DNA of 64,000 nt, taken from contig NZ_FRCS01000003.1 in the NCBI RefSeq assembly GCF_900143005.1, positions 1 through 64,000 on the forward strand. The letters run 5' to 3'. The stretch comes from Cryptosporangium aurantiacum. GTDB taxonomy: Bacteria > Actinomycetota > Actinomycetes > Mycobacteriales > Cryptosporangiaceae. The notes beneath the pieces were generated by a model that saw only the letters and a program-made list of their open reading frames with translations, was not told where the DNA came from and ran no database searches. Each line of letters opens with the position of its first letter. Positions within the stretch are counted from its first letter, which is position 1. The position numbers were made by a program, and so were the translations under genes. Positions 4,760 through 12,354 of this stretch are shown here, one piece after another.

Positions 4760-6317
4760 CCCCGGTGCCGGGCAAAGCCAGGACGCCGTCCACGCGCCGC
4801 GGGATGCCCTCGTAACCGTCCCGCAGCTCCGCCGGCAGCACGTGTTCCGGCGCGTTCTGCCAGGTCAGCGGCCGGAGGAAGCGCCGGATCGCGGTCGGGC
4901 CCACGGAGGTGTGCACGGTATTGGTGGAGGGCCACGGCCCGCCGTGGGTCTGTGCCCAGGAGACCAGCACGCCGGTCGGGTACGCGTCGAACAGCAGGCG
5001 GCCCGCCCGGGGCTGCAGCACGGCCAGCAGCGGGCCCAGGTCGTCGCCGTCCGCGGAGTGGACGGTTGCCGTCAGCGACCCGGGCAGCGACGCCAGCACG
5101 TCCAGCAGCTCCGCCGAGGACGAGTACCGCACGATCAGCGCGAGCGGCCCGAAGCACTCCTCGGCCAGCGCCGGGGTGAACCCGGCGGCATCCACGGTCA
5201 ACAGCGCCGGCACGGCCGCGCCGCCCGCGCCCCCCGCGCCCGAAAGCCCCGCGGCCGCGCCCCCCGCGCCCGAAAGCCCCGCGGCCGCGCCCCCCGCGCC
5301 CGAAAGCCCCGCGTCCGAGAACCCCGCGTCCGAGAACCCCGCGTCCGAGAGCCCCTCGCCCCCGACCCGCGGCCCGGCGAGAGCAACCCCGGGCTCCGCA
5401 CGCAGCGACGCGCCGATGGCGGCGTACCCCTCCGAGACCCGCTCGTTGAGCAGCCGGCCCGCCGGTGCCGCGGCGACCAGCGACGCCGCCCGCGCGACCA
5501 GCTCGTCACCCGAAGCGTCCGCGGGCACGAACACCAGACCTGGCTTCGTGCACAGCTGGCCCAGCGAACCGGTGATCGACGCGACGAGCCCGTCCGCGAT
5601 GGACGCTGCCCGCTCAGCCGCCGCCCCCGGCGTCACCACCAGCGGGTTCAGGCTCGCGAGCTCGCCGTAGAACGGGATCGGCGAGGGCCGCGTCTCGATC
5701 AGTGCCCGCAGCGCCTGCCCTCCCGCCAGCGATCCGGTGAACCCGACGGCGGTGATCAGCGGGTCGGTGACCAGCTCCGCGCCGGCCTCCCGCCCGTACA
5801 CGATCCCGACGGTCCCGGACGGTGCTCCCACCCGCGAGGCTGCCGCCTCCAACGCCGAAAACGCCAATGCGGACGTCGAGGGATGCGACTCGTGGGCCTT
5901 CACCACCACCGGGCACCCGGCCGCCAGCGCCGACGCCGTGTCGCCACCGGGCACCGAGAACGCCAGCGGGAAGTTCGACGCCCCGAACACCGCGACCGGG
6001 CCGACCGGCACCAGCATCCGGCGCAGGTCGGGCCCCGGCCCCATCGGGGTGTCCCCGGCGTGGTCGATCGTGGCCTCCAGATAGGAGCCCTCGTCGAGGA
6101 CGTCGGCGAAGACCCGCAGCTGATAGGCGGTGCGGGTGACCTCACCACCGAGCCGGGCGTCCCCCAGGAACGTCTCGCGCGCGGCGGTGGCGACGAGCGC
6201 CTCGCGGCGCGCCTCGATCTCCTCAGCGGCGGCCCGCAGCAGCCGGGCACGCCCGGCGCGCCCGAGAGCAGCAAGGCCAGGAACGGCGTCGGCGGCAGCA
6301 GCGGTAACACGGTTCAC
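4719..6317 (-). CDS. Alpha-ketoglutarate-semialdehyde (2,5-dioxovalerate) dehydrogenase-like ALDH
   Basis: A 532-residue aldehyde dehydrogenase expected to oxidise 2,5-dioxopentanoate to 2-oxoglutarate with NAD(P), the last step of non-phosphorylative pentose or sugar-acid routes. The catalytic Cys256 sits in SLGQLCTKPGLVF and the general-base Glu219 in FYGELASLNP, a pattern typical of the KGSADH subfamily. GTG start at 6317 overlaps the LacI stop by GTGA, so it is the last gene of the operon. Residues about 319-368 are a Gly/Ala/Ser repeat encoded by three 30-bp and three 15-bp tandem units, an in-frame insertion absent from ordinary ALDHs. The start of the catalytic core is intact. Subfamily assignment is by motif and context. 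Confidence 0.85.
   Translation of the reverse strand: MNRVTAAAADAVPGLAALGRAGRARLLRAAAEEIEARREALVATAARETFLGDARLGGEVTRTAYQLRVFADVLDEGSYLEATIDHAGDTPMGPGPDLRRMLVPVGPVAVFGASNFPLAFSVPGGDTASALAAGCPVVVKAHESHPSTSALAFSALEAAASRVGAPSGTVGIVYGREAGAELVTDPLITAVGFTGSLAGGQALRALIETRPSPIPFYGELASLNPLVVTPGAAAERAASIADGLVASITGSLGQLCTKPGLVFVPADASGDELVARAASLVAAAPAGRLLNERVSEGYAAIGASLRAEPGVALAGPRVGGEGLSDAGFSDAGFSDAGLSGAGGAAAGLSGAGGAAAGLSGAGGAGGAAVPALLTVDAAGFTPALAEECFGPLALIVRYSSSAELLDVLASLPGSLTATVHSADGDDLGPLLAVLQPRAGRLLFDAYPTGVLVSWAQTHGGPWPSTNTVHTSVGPTAIRRFLRPLTWQNAPEHVLPAELRDGYEGIPRRVDGVLALPGTGVTSALPGPADRGR
5221..5355. repeat. In-frame tandem repeats inside the aldehyde dehydrogenase gene
   Basis: Three 30-bp units (5221-5250, 5251-5280, 5281-5310) encode GLSGAGGAAA-type decapeptides on the minus strand. 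Three 15-bp units (5311-5355) encode GFSDA pentapeptides. Both unit lengths are multiples of three, so copy-number change would not break the frame. Confidence 0.9.
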
Positions 6318-7345
6318 GAAGACTCCCGGATGACGATCTCGAATCCCACGTCGCGGGCCGGCGTGGTGACCTCCCGGCCGGCCATGCGCTCGCGGAGCAG
6401 CCGTGCGGCCAGTGCACCGATCTCGGTGTTGGGCACGGCGACGGTGGTCAGGGACGGCACCAGGTGCCGGGACATCTCGAAGTCACCGAACCCGGCGATC
6501 GCCAGCCTTCCCGGCACGTCCAGACCGCGCCGGACACAGGCCAGCAGCGCACCGGCCGCGTACACGTCGCTGGCGAACACGATCGCGTCGGTGTCGGGGT
6601 AGCGGTCGAGGACAGCGTCGAGCATCGCCACGCCGGTGTCCATCGTGGCCGGCCGGTCACCGGCGTCCACGACCCGCGGAGAGGCGCCCAGGTCCGACAC
6701 GGCCGCGCTGTACCCCGCCAGCCGCTCGGCGGCCCGCGAATCCCCGGGCAACTGCCGTCCGGCGAACGTGATCCGCCGCCGCCCGCGCGCGGCGAGGTGC
6801 CGCACCAGCGCCGCGGTGGCGTCGGCGTGGGAGAACCCGACCAGCAGGTCGATCGGGTCGCCGGTCCAGCCCCACGTCTCGACGACCGGCACGCCGCGCA
6901 GCAGCGCGCGGGTCCGCTCGGTGTGCGAGGTGCCGATCATCAGGACGCCGTCGGGGCGGCGGCCGAGGAAGCTCGCGACGAGCTCCTCCTCGTGCTCGGG
7001 CCGGTAGTCGGTGGTGCCGACGAAGATCTGGTAGCCGTCGGTGGCCAGCTCGGCGGCGAACGCGTGCACGGTCTCGGCGAACACCGACGCGTTGAGGTTG
7101 GGCAGCAGCGCGGCCACGGTGAGGCTGCGGTTGGACGCCAGGTTGCTCGCCGTGAGGTTGCGGACGTAACCGGTGGCTGCGATCGCCTCCTCGACGCGGG
7201 CGCGGACCTCGTCCCCGACCGTGTCGGGCTCGCGAATCACCCGGGAGACGGTCTGCGCGGACACACCCGCGGCCTCGGCGACGTCGGCGAGCGTCACCGA
7301 GCGAGTCGCCGAGCGCTTTCGGGGCCTCCCGATACCGGTCGTCAT
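6314..7345 (-). CDS. LacI-family transcriptional regulator
   Basis: A 343-residue repressor-type regulator. The N-terminal helix-turn-helix is VTLADVAEAAGVSAQTVSRV, followed by the hinge and a periplasmic-binding-protein-like sugar sensor domain with LPNLNASVF and IAGFGDFEMSRHL. The ATG at 7345 overlaps the stop of the preceding FAH-family gene as ATGA; the frame is open to 7399 but a further-upstream start would sit deep inside that gene. It is co-transcribed with the operon it probably controls. The likely operator is the double palindrome at 11492-11515 between the two divergent operons. The effector is presumably a sugar acid or keto-deoxy acid of the pathway. Confidence 0.93.
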   Translation of the reverse strand: MTTGIGRPRKRSATRSVTLADVAEAAGVSAQTVSRVIREPDTVGDEVRARVEEAIAATGYVRNLTASNLASNRSLTVAALLPNLNASVFAETVHAFAAELATDGYQIFVGTTDYRPEHEEELVASFLGRRPDGVLMIGTSHTERTRALLRGVPVVETWGWTGDPIDLLVGFSHADATAALVRHLAARGRRRITFAGRQLPGDSRAAERLAGYSAAVSDLGASPRVVDAGDRPATMDTGVAMLDAVLDRYPDTDAIVFASDVYAAGALLACVRRGLDVPGRLAIAGFGDFEMSRHLVPSLTTVAVPNTEIGALAARLLRERMAGREVTTPARDVGFEIVIRESS

Positions 7346-8502
7346 CGCGCCGTCAGACTTCGCATCAGGTCGGCGACGCCGAACGTCCATGGCTCGCATT
7401 CGTCGGCGGGGCGGATGCGGTTGGTCAGCGTGCCCAGCCGGGGCGACGAGACCGTCACCACGTCACCGTCGTCGTGGGTGAAACCCAGACCGGGCGCGTG
7501 CCGGTCGGCGGTCGGGGCGAACATCGTGCCCAGGTAGAGCACAGCGCCGTCGGGGTACGAGTGGTGCGCCATGAGCTGGGCCGCCAGGTCGGCCGGGTCG
7601 CGGCTGATCTGGGCCATCGACGACTCGCCGTCCAGGTGGTAACCGTCTTCGCCGTCAACGGTCAGCGTCACGGTGGCGTCGCGGACGTCGTCCAGATCGA
7701 ACGAAGCATCGAAGAGGCGCACGAACGGGCCGACCGCGGCCGACGCGTTGTTGTCCTTGGCCTGCGGCAGGAGCAGCGCGGAGCGTCCCTCGACATCGCG
7801 CAGGTTGACGTCGTTGCCGAGCGTCGCGCCGACGATCCCCCCCGTCGAGGACACGACCACGACGACCTCGGGCTCCGGGTTGTTCCAGGTCGAATCGCGG
7901 CGTACCCCGGCGTCGACCGCGGTGCCGACCGCGGCGAGCACCGGCGCCTTGGTGAAGATCTCCGCGTCCGGGCCGAGACCGACCTCGAGGTACTGGCTCC
8001 AGCGGCCCTCGGCGACGAGCACCTCGCGCAGCCTGGCGGCCTCCGGCGAGCCGGGCCGGGGCGTGGAGTCGCCGATCAGCGCGTGGATGTCGGCGCGCGC
8101 GTCCGCGGCGGCACCCGCCTCACCGCGGACCCGTTCCTCGATCACCCGCTCGAGCATAGAGGCGGCGAACGTGACCCCCGCGGCCTTGACGACGTGCAGG
8201 TCGATGGGGGCGAGCAGGTGCGGACGGCCGGGGTCGCGGGTCTCCGGCGGGGTGTTGGCGAGGATCTCGGCCAGCGTTCCGAGAGCCTCCCCGGGAGCGG
8301 AGCGCAGCTCCTTGGCCGGGTCGGGCGTCTCCGTGAGGTCGCGGACCGTCGGAAAGACTGCGGTGACGTCGAACAACGCGCCGTTTCGCACGACGACGAC
8401 GGACGGGCCGAGCCCGGGGCGCCACACGCGCCCGGCGAGCGTCGCCGCGTCGGCGTCGACGGGCAACACCTCGGTGGGCGGCCAGCTGGGCGAAGCACTC
8501 AT
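7342..8502 (-). CDS. FAH-fold protein, candidate 2-keto-3-deoxy-pentonate dehydratase
   Basis: A 386-residue member of the fumarylacetoacetate-hydrolase superfamily, longer than the 280-residue hydrolases because of an N-terminal domain. Visible features are the catalytic-core motifs TFAASMLERVIEERV, EPEVVVVVSSTGGIVGATLGND and YPDGAVLYLGTMFAP, with acidic metal ligands in the EPE segment. FAH-fold enzymes of this longer type include 2-keto-3-deoxy-D-arabinonate dehydratase, which makes 2,5-dioxopentanoate. Its position two genes from an alpha-ketoglutarate-semialdehyde dehydrogenase supports that reaction. It starts at ATG 8502, seven bases beyond the enoyl-CoA hydratase stop, and overlaps the LacI gene. 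A hydrolase role remains possible. Confidence 0.8.
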   Translation of the reverse strand: MSASPSWPPTEVLPVDADAATLAGRVWRPGLGPSVVVVRNGALFDVTAVFPTVRDLTETPDPAKELRSAPGEALGTLAEILANTPPETRDPGRPHLLAPIDLHVVKAAGVTFAASMLERVIEERVRGEAGAAADARADIHALIGDSTPRPGSPEAARLREVLVAEGRWSQYLEVGLGPDAEIFTKAPVLAAVGTAVDAGVRRDSTWNNPEPEVVVVVSSTGGIVGATLGNDVNLRDVEGRSALLLPQAKDNNASAAVGPFVRLFDASFDLDDVRDATVTLTVDGEDGYHLDGESSMAQISRDPADLAAQLMAHHSYPDGAVLYLGTMFAPTADRHAPGLGFTHDDGDVVTVSSPRLGTLTNRIRPADECEPWTFGVADLMRSLTAR

Positions 8503-8509
8503 CGGCGGT

Positions 8510-9280
8510 TCACCTCCGGTGGAAGGTCGCGGGGCGGCGGGCGGCGAACGCGGCGCGTCCCTCCGCAGCGTCCTCGGTCGCGAAGCAGATCGTCTGCAGA
8601 TCGCGCTCGTAGGCGATCGCCTGCTCGACCGGCATCGAGTACGCCGCGCGGAGGTTCGCCTTCGCGGTCTCGGCCGCGATCGGGGCCCGGGACGCGATCG
8701 TCGCGGCGATCTCCCGTGCCCGCCCGAGCAGGTCCGCGCCGGGAACGACCTCGCTGACCAGGTGCCACTGCAACGCTCGCTGCGCGTCGATACGGTCGCC
8801 GGTCATCGTCATCAGCGCGGTGTTGCTCGGGCCGATCGCCTGCGCGAGCAGCGGGGTCATACCCCCGCCGCCGATCCAGCCGAGCGTGATCTCCGGCGCG
8901 CCGAAGCTCGCGGTGTCCGACGCGATGCGAATGTCGCAGGACAGCGCGGTCTCCAGGCCGCCGCCGAGCGCGTAGCCGTTGACCGCGGCGATCGTCGGGG
9001 TCCGCGCGGCGCGGATCGCGTCGCAGTAGTCGGTGCGGTTCCGGAAGTCCCACGGGGTGGCGTACTTGTCGAGCTCGGTGATGTCGGAGCCCGCGCAGAA
9101 CGCGCGCTCGCCCGCGCCGGTGACGACGATCGCGCGCACGTCCGGCGAGTCGTCGCACCAGGTCACGGCCTCGACCAGCGCGGCGGACATGGCCGGCGTG
9201 ACCGCGTTGAGCTTCGTCGGCCGGTTGAGCGTGACGACGGCGACGAGGTCGGCGACGTCGAGAGTCACCTCGTCGATCAT
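8510..9280 (-). CDS. Enoyl-CoA hydratase/isomerase (crotonase family)
   Basis: A 256-residue crotonase-fold protein. ERAFCAGSDITEL and NGYALGGGLETALSCDIRIAS supply the two oxyanion-hole segments and the CoA-binding loop, and the C-terminal region ends in a normal trimerisation segment. ATG 9280 overlaps the stop of the preceding gene (ATGA). Crotonases act on CoA thioesters (hydration, isomerisation or C-C cleavage). It lies between a CoA-transferase and keto-deoxy-acid enzymes, so its substrate may be a CoA-activated sugar-derived acid rather than a fatty acid. The Glu pair of classical hydratases is not clearly present: the second position is in the APEITLGWIGGGGM segment, so isomerase or lyase activity is as likely. 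Confidence 0.88.
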   Translation of the reverse strand: MIDEVTLDVADLVAVVTLNRPTKLNAVTPAMSAALVEAVTWCDDSPDVRAIVVTGAGERAFCAGSDITELDKYATPWDFRNRTDYCDAIRAARTPTIAAVNGYALGGGLETALSCDIRIASDTASFGAPEITLGWIGGGGMTPLLAQAIGPSNTALMTMTGDRIDAQRALQWHLVSEVVPGADLLGRAREIAATIASRAPIAAETAKANLRAAYSMPVEQAIAYERDLQTICFATEDAAEGRAAFAARRPATFHRR

Positions 9281-10251
9281 GGGAGCACCTCCGAGAGCTC
9301 GGCCAGGCAGGTTCGATGGCTGATGACGCCGTCCAGCGCGTCGCGCACCAGCGCGGAGGCCCGCGCCTGGAACGGGATGAAACCGGGGTGCCGGGGACGG
9401 ACCCAGGCGGCGTCGAGCGTGCGCGCGGTGTCGGCGTAGAAGCCCGGAGTCTCCCAGGCGCGCCGGGCGCTGGGCTGGCCGGCGTGGGCGGGGATGAACC
9501 CGCACTGGGTGTCCTCTCGCATCAGCCAGCGCACGTGGTCGAGCAGCTCCGGCGTGACCGCGCAGCGGCGGGTGATCGCGAGGCCGGTGCCGCCGAGCGT
9601 CGAGCCGAGCCCCGGCGCGTCGCTGAACCGGACGGCCGGCGCGTAGTTGACGTAGCCGAACACCAGCGGGATCAGCGCGATGTCGGTCGTGGACGCCGCC
9701 CGTTCGAGCAGGCCGATCGGGTTGAGCGTGTCGGTGCCGACCGGGGCTCGGGCGTGCAGCGTCGCCATGACGTCGAGCGCGGCCTCGGACCCCCCGAGCG
9801 CCACCGAGAGCGAACACAACGTCAGGAACGCGTGCGGCCCGGCCAGCGACAGCGCGACCGGCTCCCGTACCGCGAGCACCTCGTCCCAGGTCGAGGGCGG
9901 CGACGGCAGCAGGTCGGGCCGGCGGGCACACACCTGCGCGGCCGCGTCGAGCGGCACCGCCCACTGCCGGCCCGCGTAGTGGTACGACCGCATCGTCGCC
10001 CCGATCGAGCCCGCGCCCCAGGCGGCCAGCTCCTCCGCGGAGAACAGCGAGTCCAGCGGCACCAGGCAGTCGGTCGACACCGCCTCCCCGAGGTGCGGAT
10101 GGTCGATGACCAGCAGGTCGTACCGCTCCGCGAGGTCCGCGAGCGGATGCGCCTCGAAGCCCTCCAGCGGCTGGGTGTCCCAGGTGATCAGATCACCCGC
10201 GGCGGCCAGCGCCTCGTAGCCGCGAGGGTGGTCCCAGGTCAGGCCCCTCAT
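9277..10251 (-). CDS. Solute-binding-protein-like protein without signal peptide
   Basis: A 324-residue protein resembling the extracellular solute-binding proteins of carbohydrate ABC importers. It has W-D-x-P-R-G-Y at the start, ADLAERYDLLVIDHPHLGE, GRQWAVPLDAAAQ, STWDEVLAV and a Pro/Trp-rich C-terminal lobe. It begins MRGLTWDHPRG at ATG 10251 and has neither a hydrophobic signal sequence nor a lipobox, so it is predicted cytoplasmic. It is locked between the CoA-transferase and enoyl-CoA hydratase genes by ATGA overlaps at both ends, with no permease beside it. It may have been recruited as an intracellular small-molecule-binding or enzymatic subunit. Function unknown. Confidence 0.7.
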   Translation of the reverse strand: MRGLTWDHPRGYEALAAAGDLITWDTQPLEGFEAHPLADLAERYDLLVIDHPHLGEAVSTDCLVPLDSLFSAEELAAWGAGSIGATMRSYHYAGRQWAVPLDAAAQVCARRPDLLPSPPSTWDEVLAVREPVALSLAGPHAFLTLCSLSVALGGSEAALDVMATLHARAPVGTDTLNPIGLLERAASTTDIALIPLVFGYVNYAPAVRFSDAPGLGSTLGGTGLAITRRCAVTPELLDHVRWLMREDTQCGFIPAHAGQPSARRAWETPGFYADTARTLDAAWVRPRHPGFIPFQARASALVRDALDGVISHRTCLAELSEVLP

Positions 10252-11441
10252 GCGGTCTCAGCCACGACGCCGTCGGAGAGCAGCGCGTCGACCTCGGTCT
10301 CCCCGATGCCGAGCTCGACGAGCACCTCGCGGGTGTGCTCGCCGGTCAGCGGCGCACCGCGCGTGATGCGCGGCGGCGTCGCCGAGAACTTGTACGGGAA
10401 CCCGGGCGTGGTCACGGTTCCCTCAGTCGGGTGCACGTAGGTGACGAACGTCTTGTTGTGGACGATCTGAGGGTCACCAACGAGGTCGTCGTACGAGTAC
10501 ACCGGGCCGGCCCAGATCCCCGCCGCCTCGAACAGCGCCAACCAGTGCGCGGTCGGCTCGGTGACCAGCCGCGCCGCGGTCTTCGCGAACAGCTCGTCTC
10601 GGCGGGTCCAGCCGTCCTCCTCGTCGACCGCGTCGGCGAACGAGTCCTCGCCGATCAGCTCGCCCAGCAGTTTCAGCGGCGGGAACGCCAGCGCCAGGTA
10701 CCCGTCGGAGGTGGCGAACGTGCCGTACGGAGCCCGGATGTAGACGTGCGCGTGCGGCTCCGCGCTGCGCTCCTGGGGCAGGCCGCCGACCGTGTGCACG
10801 GACAGTTCCTGCATCTGCAGCGTGGTGATCGCGTCGAGCATGTTGACGGTGACCAGCTGCCCTTCGCCGGTGCGCTCGCGGTGCAGCAGCGCGGCCAGCA
10901 CTCCTTCGAACGCGGTGGAGGCGGTCACCGCGTCGACCAGGTACTGACCGGCCGCGCGCGGCGGCTCACCGGCCCGGCCGGTGGAGAGCATCGCGCCGGA
11001 CATGGCCTGCAGCAGCAGGTCCTGCCCCGGACGCTGCGCGTAGGGCCCGTCCTCGCCGTAGCCGGAGATCGACACGTAGACCAGCCGCGGGTTGACCTCC
11101 CGCAGCGTCTCGTAGTCGACGCCGAGCCGCTGGGCCACCCCCGGCCGGTAGTTCTGCAGGAACACGTCGGCGCTCGCGACCAGCTTCACCAGCAGCGCTT
11201 TCCCGGCGGACGTCTTGAGGTCGACGGCTAACGACCGCTTGTTCCGGTTCAGCGACAGGAACGAGACGTTGATGCGGTTGCCCGCGGCGCCGCCTGCCGC
11301 CGCGTGCCGCTGCCACTCCCCCGCGACGGGTTCGATCTTCACCACGTCGGCGCCCAGGTCGCCGAGGCGCTGCGCGGCGAACGGCCCGGCCATCGCGATC
11401 GAGCAGTCCAGCACCCGGTATCCGGCGAGCACACCGTCCAT
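10248..11441 (-). CDS. CaiB/BaiF-family CoA-transferase
   Basis: A 397-residue class III CoA-transferase, first gene of the minus-strand operon. ATG 11441 follows GGGAGG; an in-frame ATG at 11456 is less well placed. Family features: GYRVLDCSIAMAGPFAAQRLGDLGADVVKIE at the N-terminus, LNRNKRSLAVDLK, FLQNYRPG and VSISGYGEDGPY, and the catalytic Asp probably in QYLVDAVTAST. These enzymes transfer CoA between carboxylic acids. In this operon the acceptor may be an acid from sugar oxidation, but the substrate cannot be read from the sequence. Transcription probably starts near the double palindrome at 11492-11515. Confidence 0.9.
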   Translation of the reverse strand: MDGVLAGYRVLDCSIAMAGPFAAQRLGDLGADVVKIEPVAGEWQRHAAAGGAAGNRINVSFLSLNRNKRSLAVDLKTSAGKALLVKLVASADVFLQNYRPGVAQRLGVDYETLREVNPRLVYVSISGYGEDGPYAQRPGQDLLLQAMSGAMLSTGRAGEPPRAAGQYLVDAVTASTAFEGVLAALLHRERTGEGQLVTVNMLDAITTLQMQELSVHTVGGLPQERSAEPHAHVYIRAPYGTFATSDGYLALAFPPLKLLGELIGEDSFADAVDEEDGWTRRDELFAKTAARLVTEPTAHWLALFEAAGIWAGPVYSYDDLVGDPQIVHNKTFVTYVHPTEGTVTTPGFPYKFSATPPRITRGAPLTGEHTREVLVELGIGETEVDALLSDGVVAETA

Positions 11442-11491
11442 CACGGGACCTCCCATTGAGTTCCGCACGACCGAGCGCTATCGTCGGCTGC

Positions 11492-11515
11492 GTTAGCGCT
11501 AACGTTAGCGCTAAC
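11492..11515. promoter_or_regulatory. Double LacI-type operator
   Basis: Two abutting perfect 12-bp palindromes, GTTAGCGCTAAC, lie in the 163-bp gap between the divergent CoA-transferase and SDR operons. Even-length palindromes with a central CG are the hallmark of LacI-family operators, and the minus operon encodes such a regulator (6314-7345). One regulator could therefore control both operons. Confidence 0.75.
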
Positions 11516-11604
11516 GCAGACCGTAGCAGGGCCCGATCCCGTGTCAATGAGGCCGGTAGGCCGGTCCCGAACAAGTCTCACCGCAGAGATGGGGGACCCC
11601 ACAC

Positions 11605-12354
11605 ATGAGTCCACCGCAGGGACGCGTCGCGCTGGTGACCGGCGCGGGCGGGGCGCTGGGCCGGGCCACCGCGGCCCGGTTGGCCACCGACGGCTTCGAC
11701 GTCGCGATCCTCGACGTCGACGCGGCCGGCCTGGACGCCACCGCCGAACACGTCGCGAAGGCGGGCGCGCGGGCGCTCCCGCTGGTCGCCGACCTCCGCG
11801 ACGCCGACGCACTCACGGCAGCCGTCGATAGGGCCGCGGGCTTCGGCCGGCTGTCCGCGCTGGTGAACAACGCGGCGATCTACCCCGCCCGCCCGTTCCT
11901 CGAGGTCCCGATCGCCGAGTACGACGACGTCGTCGCCGTGAACCAGCGCGCGTACTGGCTCGCCGCACAGACCGCCGCCCGGCACCTGATCGCCAACGGC
12001 GGCGGGGCCATCGTCAACATCGCGTCGATCACGATGCACGGCGGCTGGTCCGACCTCGCGGCCTACGTGTCGACGAAGGGCGCCGCGGTGACGCTGACCA
12101 GGGCACTCGCCCGCGAGCTCGGCCCGCACGAGATCCGCGTCAACGCGGTCTCCCCCGGCGCCTTCCCCACCGCGGCCGAGGAGATCCACGAGGACCCCGA
12201 GGCCTACCAGGCGTTCGTGCTCGAGCGGCAGTCGCTGAAGCGCCGGGGAACTCCGGACGAGCTCGCCGCCGTTGTCTCGTTCTTGGTCGGGACGAACGCG
12301 TCGTTCGTGACTGGTCAGTGCATTGAGGTAGACGGAGGGTGGGTAATGGTATGA
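11605..12354 (+). CDS. Short-chain dehydrogenase/reductase
   Basis: A 249-residue classical SDR that starts at ATG 11605 and opens the plus-strand operon. The Rossmann motif is TGAGGALGRATA, NNAAIYP follows, the catalytic Ser is in NIASITMHGG, and Y-x-x-x-K is YVSTKGA. The C-terminus ends in the usual Gly-Gly tail (VDGGWVMV). Its stop overlaps the next start by ATGA. Probably an NAD(P)-dependent oxidation of a sugar or sugar acid, given the operon. Substrate not identifiable. Confidence 0.9.
   Translation: MSPPQGRVALVTGAGGALGRATAARLATDGFDVAILDVDAAGLDATAEHVAKAGARALPLVADLRDADALTAAVDRAAGFGRLSALVNNAAIYPARPFLEVPIAEYDDVVAVNQRAYWLAAQTAARHLIANGGGAIVNIASITMHGGWSDLAAYVSTKGAAVTLTRALARELGPHEIRVNAVSPGAFPTAAEEIHEDPEAYQAFVLERQSLKRRGTPDELAAVVSFLVGTNASFVTGQCIEVDGGWVMV

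Noticed and set aside
5211-5360. Possible intein or mobile insertion in the aldehyde dehydrogenase
   Set aside because: It consists of simple Gly/Ala/Ser tandem repeats without splicing or transposition motifs.
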